Assembly: GCA_026419785.1 (NCBI GenBank)
Contig: JAODTK010001266.1
Location: 1-64,000 of the forward strand
DNA from: Sclerodactyla briareus
Taxonomy: Eukaryota; Echinodermata; Holothuroidea; Dendrochirotida; Sclerodactylidae
Length of the DNA: 64,000 bases
Direction: 5' to 3'
A program made the position numbers and the translations under genes. The notes under the pieces are model-generated. The model was given only the letters and a program-made list of their open reading frames with translations, was not told the DNA's origin and did not search any database. Below are positions 53,772 to 64,000 of the stretch, one piece after another (positions within the stretch are counted from its first letter, which is position 1; every line of letters starts with the position of its first letter).

Positions 53772-54490
53772 AGCCGTTTTCACTAGGCAGGCGAATGAGC
53801 GAATCAGCGAAACACCAAGCGAATCCCCCAGATGGGCGAATTGCGATTCATGAGCAATTATCAAGCACGCGAATAGCAGAGTAAAATTCACGGGGGAAGG
53901 CATTTATCGGGAAAACGGACAAGAGACACGGCGCCTGTAATGTTCACGAGAGCTAGGGCACAGCAAATTCAGCAATATGACATTCCTCAAATTACCGAGA
54001 ATTGTTCAAACATGCATTGATAAGGACTATGGGCCTGTCATGAATACCTTGTTTGTCCCTTAGAGAATTTTCGTGAAAACGTGGGTGACATGCATGAGTG
54101 AAATGAGTTATACTAGCAGTGGCTAATGAACTTGTACTCATTTTCTGATCAGGAATGGAAAATAAAAATAAACCAATACGGAATGAATGAAGTACGAGAT
54201 CGAGATCTTGGGGGAGAACCCCACCGATCAGACTATAATGCGCTTCAAAAATTTATCAATTAAGAAGATTCAACAACACAATGCAGACTATGTAGGCCTA
54301 ACAGGCGGAGTAAAGGGAATTACACGATGAAAGGGACAAGATACGCTTATTTTGCAGCAACATACTGAAATATCAGTTTTCGATAGCCATTCGCGCGCGA
54401 CCCGTGAATCGAATTGTCACCCAACGAATTCGAATCACCTCCGCGAATAACGATTCACCGATTCGGGTATGCGGCCTATTACTCAACCCG
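53772..54490. mobile_element. Candidate MITE with GCGAAT-rich inverted ends
   Basis: The left end reads AGCCGTTTTCACTAGGCAGG then CGAATGAGCGAATCAGCGAA. The right end, reverse-complemented, reads AGTAATAGGCCGCATACCCG then AATCGGTGAATCGTTATTCG. The two ends share AGGC and spaced CGAAT words and are diverged. The interior encodes no recognisable protein. Boundaries are approximate. Confidence 0.5.
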
Positions 54491-56313
54491 CGAAATAGAT
54501 GAAACTTAATAAGTTAGATGATGTTTTGCAGTTTTGCATAACGTCAACAGAACGATAGGGAGAGGATAAATTCCACTAAATCCACGAAATTTCACCGATA
54601 TTTTTTTGAGGAACAAAAGCCTCGCATTATTTCATTTTATACCAATGGTCCATGTGACAGAATCGATAACTTCATACTATCATTACATGCATTCAATGGA
54701 ACCGGCTGGTGAATGAAATTCATGAATGTTTTATTTGAATTACATCAAAAATTAGATTCAGTTAGCAAATTCTGAGAACGGATAATTCTTTAAATGCTGC
54801 CCCGCCATACGGGTCTCGCACTCTATTCCATACAAATAACAGAGGAACTCTTTTGTCATAGCCTTGCTTGGTTCAGTAGCGGAGAAAGTGTGCTGGAGAC
54901 TACTACATTAATCCATGGATCGCAGGCATGGCCACAGCAGCAATTACTTCTCGATTGCGTTCTGGGGTAGTTTCGATGTGCGTGCATCGTTGAAACGGAG
55001 GTAATTCGTATCCTCGATCCACAGTCCATTATTAACTGATATGCATTCCGTGAACTACTTTCAAGTCAATGTCCGAACATATCCAATAGAATTACAAACA
55101 CATCAGTGACTGATGCCCTAATCAACGGCACATTCCCTTTCACAGTTGACGCGGGTGGAAGGCGCCTGTAAGTGTTTGGTTCATGTACGGTCATGTTTGA
55201 AATTCCCTCCCTGACTGTGAAACGGAAGCAACGCCGCCATGTGAAGCACGGTAAGTCGGCTTATCGATCGAGCACTTCCCCACTAACTACCATGCCACTA
55301 CTTGATGAGGGGAGCAATTCCTGACAAGATTGATTCGGAGCTTGATCTGGACCATTGACGACGAATTGGGTATCCTGTCCTCTCAGAGTTCTCGCTCACT
55401 AACTCTCAGAGACATCGGCATGTATCAGTCGAGGAGCACATGTATTCCGTTGCCACATTTGGACCACACATGCGCCATCATGCTACCCGCTAGGCTCCTG
55501 CATGTGTCCAAAGGCAGACAGCAACAAATTCATTATTTCACATTCATTCGAGTTTCCCCAGTCCGAAGTTTGCTCTTATCACGTTTTATCAGAGGAGATC
55601 CGTCTGAGTGGGCGATTGCCAACAGAAAATATGTTATTAGAAGGACTTGTCCCAGGTCAAAATTCGTTTTCTCTTTGACACCTACTAGCTGACTACCGGT
55701 AGTGGTCTTATGAATACATCTCTTACGCTCCCCTCCTTGATTGTGTTTTCTCTTCGAAAACGATGGTTTTGCTTTCGTGTTCCCCTCAGTGGCGTCACGA
55801 AGAGGGTCAGGGAGGGGCATGTCGCTCCCTCTACACAGCCCAGGGGCGCCAAGTTGAGGTACGCAGGATTTTTCTCTTTATGAAAAAATAAATTAATAAT
55901 TAAAAAATAAAAGAGGGCAAATGAGAAAGTTAGTTGATTAAAAATGGTATGCCCACCACAGGGGGGAAGGTTAGCTATCAATTACATATGGGATGATATT
56001 ATGAATCAGGTGATGGTTAAGTCTCTGGGGCGCAAATCAGGTCTTTTGACTCCCTACAAACAACCCTTGTGACGCCACTGGTTCTTCTACGAATCAGCAT
56101 CATTAGTCTCGCCACTTTCGGGCATCCCGGTCAGGTATTCCTGGGGATTTCTGGTATTGCTCCTATTCCGGTGGCGATGCTGATCAGACATCGGATGTCG
56201 ATACTTGATGAGAACGGGTCACTAAACTGCCGAAGAGTTTCTAAAGCCTCCTATTAGTCCTCTCACCTGCTCGTTGTCCTATACTGGATTAAGCTACCAC
56301 GTCACGCAGCCGC
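54491..56313. other. No gene recognised
   Basis: Frames of 98-120 codons (55330-55692 plus, 55533-55820 and 55685-55981 minus) show no domain. The word TGTGACGCCACTGG at 56069-56082 and CAGTGGCGTCACGAAG at 55788-55803 are inverted to each other and look like the two ends of a short C-tract-type DNA transposon (about 55788-56082). Confidence 0.4.
55788..56082. mobile_element. Short non-autonomous hAT-like element
   Basis: CAGTGGCGTCACGAAG at the left end (55788) is mirrored at the right end by CCAGTGGCGTCACAAGGG read on the reverse strand (56065-56082). About 12 bases are identical (CAGTGGCGTCAC). The length is about 295 bp. The ends resemble those of the 4867-5881 element. No 8-bp target duplication was confirmed. 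Confidence 0.7.
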
Positions 56314-56607
56314 TCACCAGGAGAGGAGGTGAGGAGATGAATGACCAGTTCCAAGTTTGAGGGTCAAGCTAACAGCTGTTCTTGAGCACTGCCTAGATGT
56401 TTTCTTCAAAGAGAAAAGCTCCATTGGCAAATGTTCCTCAACACTGTTGCTTTTGCGATGCTTTCTCCGGCATGTGTAAAAGGTGCACTCCCCAGCGATC
56501 ATAGTCTGGACGATTGAGACCCCCAAAATACCGAGTACAGCAGGTAGAATCTTATGTAACTGTCTGTTCCATTGGTCGTCCCGCTCCCTGAGATCCGTGT
56601 CATACAT
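56314..56607 (-). CDS. Candidate terminal exon with one membrane segment
   Basis: A minus frame, open from an ATCTCAG acceptor near 56600, reads ERDDQWNRQLHKILPAVLGI, then LGVSIVQTMIAG, ECTFYTCRRKHRKSN and a polar tail ending in SPHLLSW and a stop. A hydrophobic helix followed by Cys and a basic cluster is what the last membrane span and cytoplasmic tail of a multi-pass protein look like. No family could be named and no partner exon was found upstream. Confidence 0.3.
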   Translation of the reverse strand: MYDTDLRERDDQWNRQLHKILPAVLGILGVSIVQTMIAGECTFYTCRRKHRKSNSVEEHLPMELFSLKKTSRQCSRTAVSLTLKLGTGHSSPHLLSW

Positions 56608-58640
56608 ATAGACGTATACATAGGCTCTAAGACTACACTGTTATTGTGATCACATGTCGGTCCATGGAGAGCCCGGATGCACGATCAAACAGCAGCCATT
56701 TTTTCTTGCGTGCTCTAATTTCTATGGGTAGTTAACAGTATCAGCTCGGTTCCGACCGGTACGTCGATATCTGTTCTCGACCATTTCTTGTGGGCTCGTT
56801 CTCTCTTCCGCCAGGCCTATTTCAGCAGTTGGCGTTCCTCACATGCACCACTCGTAGAACATATCATCATAATGTACAATTCTACCGTGTTTCCAAATGT
56901 AATCTCTTATTTCTATTTTCTATCCATTCGGGGTACTCTCTCATGCGCCAAGGGTTTACATCCAGCAGATGGGGTCCGGCACAAATACATTTCCGTATAT
57001 TGGTCAATACGCCCCACCTATAATTTTGCTCTGGGCTCTAGTAACCTGACCTTGAATGGCCCGCCTCCAAGTGATAACACGGGGAAAGGTTTCTCTCTCT
57101 CTCGCTTCGCAATTCCAACTATCCCCGATAATGAGGCTTCGGGGTTACGACTCCAGTATTTTCTACTTACAATCATTCTCGGTGCGTTTTTCGATGACAC
57201 ATCGACCGAGATGTTCCGATGGGGAAAACTTACGTTATATATAGTCGAATGCCAATTCCGCAATTATCAAATATCGAAAAACTCTTAGTTCCCATGTCAC
57301 TTCATCCTTATATGATGGAGAAACCAAAGTGTCCCTGTAACGAGGAGCGGTATGCATCTGCCCAGTTGCCAACAGTAATCACTCCTTCGAACATATTCGG
57401 GAACATGTTCGGGAATGACGACTCGTTCTTGGATATGTTAAATATTGGCCTCTTGAGATGGACGGTAATGATCGATAGACGAAAATAAAACACCACCGCA
57501 GTAAGATCCATTGGATGATATATGGTGAATGAATTCATATCTTTGGACCATCTGGTTCAGCTAATGGTGCTGCAACCCTTTTCCCCAGTTGTAAGGCCCA
57601 AGATTATCCCCATACTAACGCTGATTCGTAGCATCAATCGAAGCGTTACCCTTTCAAATGCAACGGCTGGCCCCGATACGTATTTTACTCGTATCGTACT
57701 ACGATATGATTTCTTCTTTGATATCAAGCCCAACAATACCAGGTGCTTCATCATGTCTGGAACACTCCGACAAAGGATATGGGACTTCAGAACCTTACGC
57801 GGAATAGTTCTAATCGATATTCGAGCAGCTTCTAATTTTCCCATTCATCGGAGTTGTATAAGGTTCGTGGTGCAATTCATCCGGTTTTTCGATGGCCTGA
57901 ATAAACATAACAAGACAATTCCACTTCATTGTTACCAAACCAAGCTGTTCCACGTTTATTTATTGCCCCCGTTGATTTGTTTCTGTCCTGTCGGAAAGAC
58001 GGCGTCATGACGCACAGCAGAATATAGTCCTGATCACTGCTACACGGACGGAACCATACCACCGATGAGAATGGAAATGTAATTTCGAGGGCAAATCCCC
58101 TCGTCCAGTTTTATTCTCGGCCAATCACCATGCCTAAATGTGATAAAAGTACTCTGCTACAATATATTCCCTGATATCGCGACCGAGTGATTTCACACAG
58201 TCTCTTGGCAGGACATGGGTCGATAGCTAGCTTCGGCAATCCAATGATAACAGTCCTATACTGGATTGACGCTGGTATCTAGATTACAGGAAAAACAATA
58301 CGACAAGTTTCATGCTACGTGCGAGGCATATGAAACCGCACGTAGTATACCTATAGCCTCGAAAATGAAACCGTGCTGAGAGGCGAGTGCACTCCTTGCG
58401 TTGATAATACAGGCACATATACTGGTATATTCCACACCCTTGTTGCTCTAAATAGAATTTGTCTCCGCAGTTAGGGTAACAGATACTGTGTGTTGCTGAT
58501 ACAATATCTCACATACAAGTGTAAATGGCTTGTCGTTCAGTGTAGCTCGTACGGGGACATCTTCCATTCAAAATAGTTACGGCATTGACCGCCATTACCT
58601 CTCAAGATAATAGCTTCATCCAGAGTCCAGAGGTCGCAAC
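56608..58640. other. Unassigned; long frames without domains
   Basis: Plus frames 56788-57288 (166 codons) and 57522-58010 (162 codons) overlap minus frames of 81-95 codons. The composition resembles neither clear coding nor known transposon protein. They could be remnants, but I cannot support a gene. Confidence 0.3.
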
Positions 58641-58649
58641 CTGAGCTGA

Positions 58650-60020
58650 ACGTTTATGTAGCCCTCATGGAATTCTACCTAAAAAATATTGTGGCAAACC
58701 TGCTACATGATCATAACACTATTCCATGCAAGTTATTGGAACACATTATCCACCACCATCTTATGAATTTTTCGGATTGTTATCAGCTCATGACGAATGT
58801 TCAACATGGTTTTCGGAAAAATCACTCCTGTGAAATTCTATTGGCCATAACCATCAACGATCTGGCTAGAAGCTTGGACTGTAGAGCTCACTGATGTAGT
58901 GATCGCATATTCCAGCAAAGCTTTCGACAAGGTGCTAAGAAGCATCGGTCTACAAGCTATAACATTATGGCATTTTTGACAGAATCCTCACATGGATGAA
59001 GGGTTTCTTAACCATCGTACCCAGTGTGTTGTTATCGATGGTGTTGAATCGTCACTTGGTGTTGTATTGTCGGGAGTACCTCATGGAACAGTTCTGGACC
59101 ATTGCTTTTCTCTCTATATATCAATGATCTTCCTACACGCTTAAACTCACCATACGAATGTTTGCTGTTGACTGCATTTTGTACCGGTTGCATCGGTGAC
59201 AGACAACAAGACCTGGATTAATTTTCATCATGGAGCAATGTTGGCAGATCGATTTAAATGCTTCTAAGTGCAATCTACGGTTGTTACCACTAAAAAAATA
59301 GTTTATACGAACCGAATATGCCATTGATAACACTCCTCTCGAACTGGTGAAAGAACATACATATCTTGGTGTCACAATCACGAGTTATCTCTCTTGGACA
59401 TCGCATATCAACAACATTGTTTATGAAGCCTCCAAAGTTCTCGGATTGATTCGTAGACAAGACATCTTCACGACTGTGATATCAAAACTCAAGTTACTGC
59501 CTATAAATATCTTGTTCGTCCCTGTGTGCAATATGCCTCCTCAGTTTGGGATCCATACAGAGCCTGTAACATTAACAAACTGGGAATGGTTCAGCGTAAA
59601 GCAGCTCGCTTGGTTTGCAAAGGCTATCGTCGATCAACCAGTGTGAAAGCTCTCCTTCAACAGCTTGGCTTACCTATACTGCAGGAGAGAAGGCGTGATT
59701 CTCGACTTAAGCCCTTCTACAAATCAGTTAACAAGCTGGTAGCTCTCCCAGTACCGGACCTTGTCGAGATGACTAATTATCACTCAAGATCATCAGCCAA
59801 CAGCTCTAGTTAAAGACATGCCTCGTGTTTACACATATGCTTTCAAGTGGTCATTTTGGCCAAGAGCAATTCCAGATTGGAACCATGTGCTTTCAAGCGA
59901 TCCAAAGAACACAAATCCACAGTCCCTTCTGACAATGATAGAAAAGGTTCATCATCAGGTCTCTACGCTTGTGTATGTTTCCCCTATGCAGTGATAACCA
60001 CAAGTATGTGTTTGCATAGT
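58650..60020 (+). mobile_element. CR1/Rex-like non-LTR retrotransposon, 5'-truncated
   Basis: Pieces in order: IPCKLLEHIIHHHLMNF near 58717 and VQHGFRKNHSCEILLA near 58800 (RT); SSKAFDKV near 58912 (motif A, expected DFSKAFD); a GVPHGTVL-like stretch near 59070 (motif B); MFAVDCILYR at 59158-59187, where the catalytic FADD reads FAVD; ELVKEHTYLGVTITSYLSW near 59340; QYASSVWDPYRACNINKLGM near 59526; KAARLVCKGYRRSTSVKALL and LQERRRDSRLKPFYKSVNKL; and SFWPRAIPDWN near 59853. It starts within the RT domain and has at least four frameshifts. The Asp-to-Val change would inactivate it. Confidence 0.8.
59526..59813 (+). pseudogene. RT connector and C-terminus of the 58.6 kb retrotransposon
   Basis: An open frame of 95 codons with VWDPYRACNINKLGMVQRKA, ARLVCKGYRRSTSV and LPILQERRRDSRL, the conserved C-terminal block of CR1/Rex-type reverse transcriptases. 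A frameshift separates it from the SFWPRAIPDWN end that follows. Confidence 0.75.
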
Positions 60021-60029
60021 AGACGACAA

Positions 60030-60255
60030 GAAAAGACAAGGATCTACTACTCCAACTGTCGCTACACCGAAGGGCCGCTACTCCAACTGATCATCGGGAT
60101 TGGAGTGACAACTCAATTATGAGTATCGTCCATTGGGATTAGCGACTCCGATGCCTTATTTGGAGTAGCGACCCCCGGAAGTGTCGACCCCGAGCCTCAA
60201 TTCGGAGTGGAGGAGACCTTGCGTCCCTTCGGAGTCGCGACCATTCGATAGATTG
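60030..60255 (+). repeat. Degenerate array of GGAGT..GCGAC words
   Basis: Words of the type TTCGGAGTNGCGACC recur: ATTGGAGTGACAAC near 60100, ATTAGCGACTCCGA near 60138, TTTGGAGTAGCGACCC near 60160, TTCGGAGTGGAGGAGACC near 60200 and TTCGGAGTCGCGACC near 60228. Complementary CTACTCCAACTG(T) words occur at 60045 and 60078. Spacing is irregular at about 30-50 bases. It lies just after the retrotransposon end. Confidence 0.55.
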
Positions 60256-60510
60256 ACCCTCCATATTAACGAGCACTCCTCTCCCCATCCCTGCCCCCCT
60301 CAAAAACTATTCAACTATTCAATGCTCCTGCGGAGCTAACGAATACCAGCCATTCAAGATCCCAGCTATTAGCAGCCGCGGCTCTTTTCGCTCGCTCAAA
60401 GAATACATTGCTCACCGCTAATCTGATGATTGATACCACCAACGTTTTTGCTTCTTGCAATCTGATATATCTTGGTTGATATTAACCGGAATTGGTTAAG
60501 GTCGAAACCA
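60256..60510. other. No gene recognised
   Basis: Nothing recognised; short GC-richer part near 60370-60400. Confidence 0.3.
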
Positions 60511-60539
60511 ACAAACCAGATTTGGGATCAAATCTTGCA

Positions 60540-60923
60540 AAATTCTGTTTGGTTGAAAAATCACGCAGGAATTTGTTGTGTTTCCTTCCAGACCCCATTT
60601 CCATATCAATTTCACCCCCTGATTTTGAGAGTGAACCTGTATCTCACCTGAAACTGCTGAACGGATGGATGACAAATGGTGAATGTTCTGTTGGCGTAAC
60701 TGCTCATCCCTCAGTGCCTTAGCGCTGCGGTATATCTTTTGGACAAATTCTTTGTCGGAGACGTGGAAGAGCGTATCCGCGGTCTTGAAGGGGTAAAGTT
60801 GGACAGCCGGCGACGGGTACTCGCGGTGATCGAAACCTTCCGCCGGGTGGGGACCTCCACGTGGACTGTGACGTCACTGTCCTCTGAGTCTTCATCTGAG
60901 GACGAACGAAATCGGCATGCCAT
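60540..60923 (-). CDS. Candidate minus-strand exon: acidic, then Arg/Ser/Pro-rich
   Basis: The frame reads FRSSSDEDSEDSDVTVHVEV, PTRRKVSITASTRRRLSNFT and PSRPRIRSSTSPTKN; after a 1-base shift it continues KIYRSAKALRDEQLRQQNIH. The acidic Ser cluster suits casein-kinase-2 sites and the RRKVS/RRRLS motifs suit PKA sites. It lies upstream of the HCN S1 exon on the same strand, so it could be an N-terminal exon of that gene, but no HCN N-terminal motif is present. The opposite strand is also open (60739-60999), which lowers confidence. Confidence 0.3.
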
Positions 60924-63214
60924 ATATCAACGTATTGAACGTGTTGGTTTCTGGGTTTCCATAGATGTGGATATCGTATGCGGCAGGCATAATGAATAGC
61001 GAGAACGAACATGAAACGTCCCTAAATGAGCTGCAGTTGGTTGCAGGGATAGGGACACATTCCGTAACAGCGCAAAATCATCCCCATAAAATGAAAGGAA
61101 CACTGAGTAGGCAAATTTTACATGTGTACGAATTCGGCAATAATGCGGCATCACTACAAATTGATAATAGGCAATACCTTCCTAATAACAATTTAGTCCT
61201 TATTCATGAGCTGCTGGATATTTATGGGGGCCCTATTATGCAGTTTAATTCCTTATAAAATATCAACCTCCCTCGCAAAATGAGGACTTTCTCCTTCATA
61301 CCGCACACCACATCCGCATCTATGGAATCCTAGCCTTATACTCGAACCAGCGTTGTGTAATTTTGGAAGGTAGCACTATATGCCTGTCATCTCCGATAAA
61401 AGATGAAAACGTTAACACACGACGGTGAAAATATTGCACTGGAAATCCGTCTGATATCATCACCTCCCTATATATGGTCGGGCAGCAGCATGTTAAGACG
61501 AATAACGAACAAACACGTATGAAACATGAGTAGCGACTGCTTATTCAGCTGGTTTGTTTTTCGGACGCAGGAGTGTTTGAATGCGCGGCATACCTATGAC
61601 ATTATTTCTTAAACTAATTTCTGGTCGACTCCTAAATTCTCTTTTCTACTTTAACGTTGGTACTGTGATTACTAACCTAATATCGTTTCCAACAGCAATG
61701 TCACACCCTTGTGCACCCCCGCCGGTAATGGAACAGTCCTGTCATATATCCCTGGGAGGTGCCTAAATAAATGTGTTGTGTGGAGCTCGACGATGCACAA
61801 CAAATCAATCAATCAATCACTCTCGAACACTCGCGAGTATGGGCTCACATCAGACAGACCATCAAATGCCGGGCTAATGGCTGCCGGGCATTCATAAGGA
61901 TCTCCCATTTTCGAGCAACTCCGATGTTTTTTTTTTTGTACATTTCCTGTCGGAATTGCAAAATTAAAAAAAAAGTGGCCTTTACTCATTTTGAAATTAT
62001 TTGATCCACCACATAGTAAACCAGTCCCCCATGTTTTGGAACCCGGTGGCTGAGATGAATGATTGACGGATTATTGATGGAGAGTCCCCCATACAGGGAG
62101 ATTGGATCCCCGAAGACTTTCGATAAACGTCCCATATCCTGATATCTGTGAAAATCGATGTAGTCTGGTCGCTTGTGAAATATTTGTTGTCATTTAGTAC
62201 ATTTAGTAAACGTCACTCGGCATCAATGTCCTACTTGCTAGAATCGACTCTATAACGATCAGCTGGTTAACACGTAGACGGCATTTGCATTTTATGTTGC
62301 TGCTGTCAGATGTTTAAAAGAAAAAGTTACCATTCCTGGACATTGACTTTGCCTACGATGTGTCAATAAAGATACAAATAAAATGTAAGAGGACAGAAAC
62401 CTGTTTACATATACGGCCACTGTTTTGGGCTATGCACTAGACCTATTAGCACTGCACTTAGCATGATTTACTCATCAGCATGGGCCAAAACCTGCCATTT
62501 TCATATCACACAACATACTGGATGAGTAATTGACAGCGTCATTCTCATTGACGTCGAAACCTCGAAGACGCGTTTAACCAACCCCTTCAACGCACCGCTC
62601 GAAACTGCAGTAGTCAGAAAGAATCTTCGAACAGGTTCGTACGCGCTTGAGCGTGATGGTGACACCGTAGTCAGAACAATATGAACCGTGTGCCCATGCG
62701 CGGCAATAAAAAGTGACACCCACGATCGAGAGCAGAAGAGAGGAATTCCTGACGTAACTGGCACTATTTGACAGTGTGGCCAATGTCGAGTGCTGTGTTT
62801 ACCCGCGTAACACGTATAGAAGGAGAGGATCATACTCTGGATCTCTGGTTTGAGCTTGCCAATTTTTCAAACTATTTTTGTAATTTTTCTCAAGGTCCCT
62901 TGTGTCATTCCGGGAGAGGCAAACAGAGGGTACAGTCTTGGAAGAGAATTCTGCGGAAAGCACCAGGAATCTAGAAACCTTTAACCTTATAAAGGATTCG
63001 ACAAGTTGATGCCTGGCGAAAAATTTCACAACCAAGGTATTCCCACTGTATGAACTACAGGCGCGGTTTCATATGGGGAGGAGAGGCTGGATATGGGAAT
63101 AATCCTCCCAGAAAACCCGTGGCCTATATAACGCACAGGGATCGGTGACCGCCGGAAAAATCTTTTCCCGGTGATTTGAGGGTTTTTATTTTCCATCAAT
63201 TCCTAGCACGCTCC
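60924..63214. other. No gene recognised
   Basis: Plus frame 60965-61258 (97 codons) and several shorter frames have no domain. A T-tract is at 61927-61938 and an A-tract at 61962-61972. No transposon ends or RNA genes were seen. Confidence 0.3.
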
Positions 63215-63231
63215 GCGCCAGCGGATGGCGC
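63215..63231 (+). repeat. GC hairpin module copy
   Basis: GCGCCA and TGGCGC pair perfectly around the loop GCGGA, preceded by CGCTCC and followed by TCAGCTTATATGG. The stem is identical to the copy at 5785, the loop is different. Confidence 0.65.
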
Positions 63232-63820
63232 TCAGCTTATATGGTTCCACTATACCTATCCTCTCCTTCCCAAGAACAAATAATTCCTCTGACAACCGCG
63301 TCTGATGAACTATGGAGTGGAAATTCCACTGCAGGGTCAAAGTATAATGTGAAGACAGTAAAGGTCTGAGTATGCACAATCTCACCAGACGAAGGCAGCC
63401 CCTTGCTGCCATTGTGCCAGTACTGACCGATTGAGTTCAGTTTTAGCCATGGTATTGAAGGCGAAATGTCACGCAATATATTATCTTCAAACTAGCATGG
63501 ATGGTCACTACTCCAAATTCACTTTCACTTGTCATACCTATACACCAGAGCCTGATTTATGAATATAGGTGTCTACTTTCCACAGGCATTGGATGACAGA
63601 TTGTCAGTAATGATACTACAACCGTTATGGATTTCACAAGAACAAGAACCAAACCGGATGGCCTGTCTACGAGTGACAGTGACAAAGTACAGTTTAAAAG
63701 TGTCCGGAACTGGCGAGAATTACCCAAACCCCAAATATTGTAAAAATTATGATGTGGGTTAATTGTTGGTTAGTATATATTACACGGATGAGTTGATGGC
63801 ACTCTCAATCAATGCTGCGT
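63232..63820. other. No gene recognised
   Basis: Short overlapping frames without domains. Confidence 0.3.
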
Positions 63821-63865
63821 CTCCCCCTCCCCCCTCCCCCCCCCCCCCCTCCTTTCTCTCACTCT
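63821..63865 (+). repeat. C-tract / pyrimidine tract
   Basis: CCCCCTCCC runs pass into CTTTCTCTCACTCTCTTTC. This is a simple polypyrimidine sequence; the window ends 135 bases later with a T-tract. Confidence 0.85.
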
Positions 63866-64000
63866 CTTTCGCTATCTTTGCGAAGTTGATGATTAAACAT
63901 CGGTTAGATACTTGATTCATTATCAGTAGAAAATGTTACTTCTTTATTGGTGATTCATTAACGGTCAGAAAAGTTACTTCATTATCGATCTTTTTTTTTA

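Noticed and set aside
56788..58010. Plus-strand frames of 166 and 162 codons
   Set aside because: Long, but no motif, no splice context, and overlapping open frames on the other strand; not strong enough to call a gene.
1..64000. CRISPR arrays, operons, Shine-Dalgarno-led genes, phage modules
   Set aside because: No regular spacer-repeat arrays and no closely packed long frames; the sequence is animal nuclear DNA with introns.

Overview
The window is nuclear DNA from an animal, not a prokaryote. The only host gene that can be identified is split into short exons bounded by GT/AG splice sites. The rest is intron and intergenic DNA packed with retrotransposon fragments, short non-autonomous DNA transposons, microsatellites and long dispersed duplications. 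The repeat types (Penelope-like and non-LTR elements, tRNA-derived SINE, C-tract hAT-like elements, AT/GT/CAA microsatellites) suit a marine invertebrate, perhaps an echinoderm or cephalochordate. That placement is inference. Almost every recognisable coding block needs 1-base frame corrections, and homopolymers are ragged. The sequence may be a poorly polished long-read assembly; otherwise the breaks are real decay.

Host gene: a hyperpolarization-activated cyclic-nucleotide-gated (HCN) channel lies on the minus strand from about 50.3 kb down to 40.2 kb. Six exons can be read in order: S1-S2, S2-S4 start, S4/S4-S5 linker, S5/turret, pore-S6 and C-linker. The pore and C-linker exons have the vertebrate HCN exon lengths once one missing base is allowed in each. 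The pore reads SIGFG where HCN channels usually have CIGYG. No exon 1 and no cyclic-nucleotide-binding domain were found. The S5-to-pore intron (41.6-47.4 kb) holds three retrotransposon segments.

Mobile elements: a Penelope-like 3' end (RNLRD motif, GIY-YIG domain, C-terminal tail, hammerhead-like motif) lies at 37.2-38.1 kb, with a second 3' end at 18.7-19.2 kb. Non-LTR pieces lie at 42.2-43.0, 43.3-46.1, 46.1-47.0, 50.6-51.2 and 58.6-60.0 kb. Inverted-repeat elements lie at 4.9-5.9, 11.5-11.6, 11.8-12.65, 21.2-21.5, 31.8-32.0, 38.1-38.2, 51.8-52.1 and 53.8-54.5 kb.

Duplicated blocks: 0-1.6 kb resembles 17.7-18.7 kb; 8.2-11.0 kb resembles 27.7-30.0 kb; 11.65-12.78 kb resembles 38.33-38.64 kb; 25.4-26.1 kb resembles 51.3-51.7 kb inverted. 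Differences between copies date later insertions. A small GC hairpin flanked by conserved boxes recurs at about ten places and is the least explained structure here. Long stretches (30-37, 52-53.7 and 61-64 kb) hold nothing I can name with confidence.
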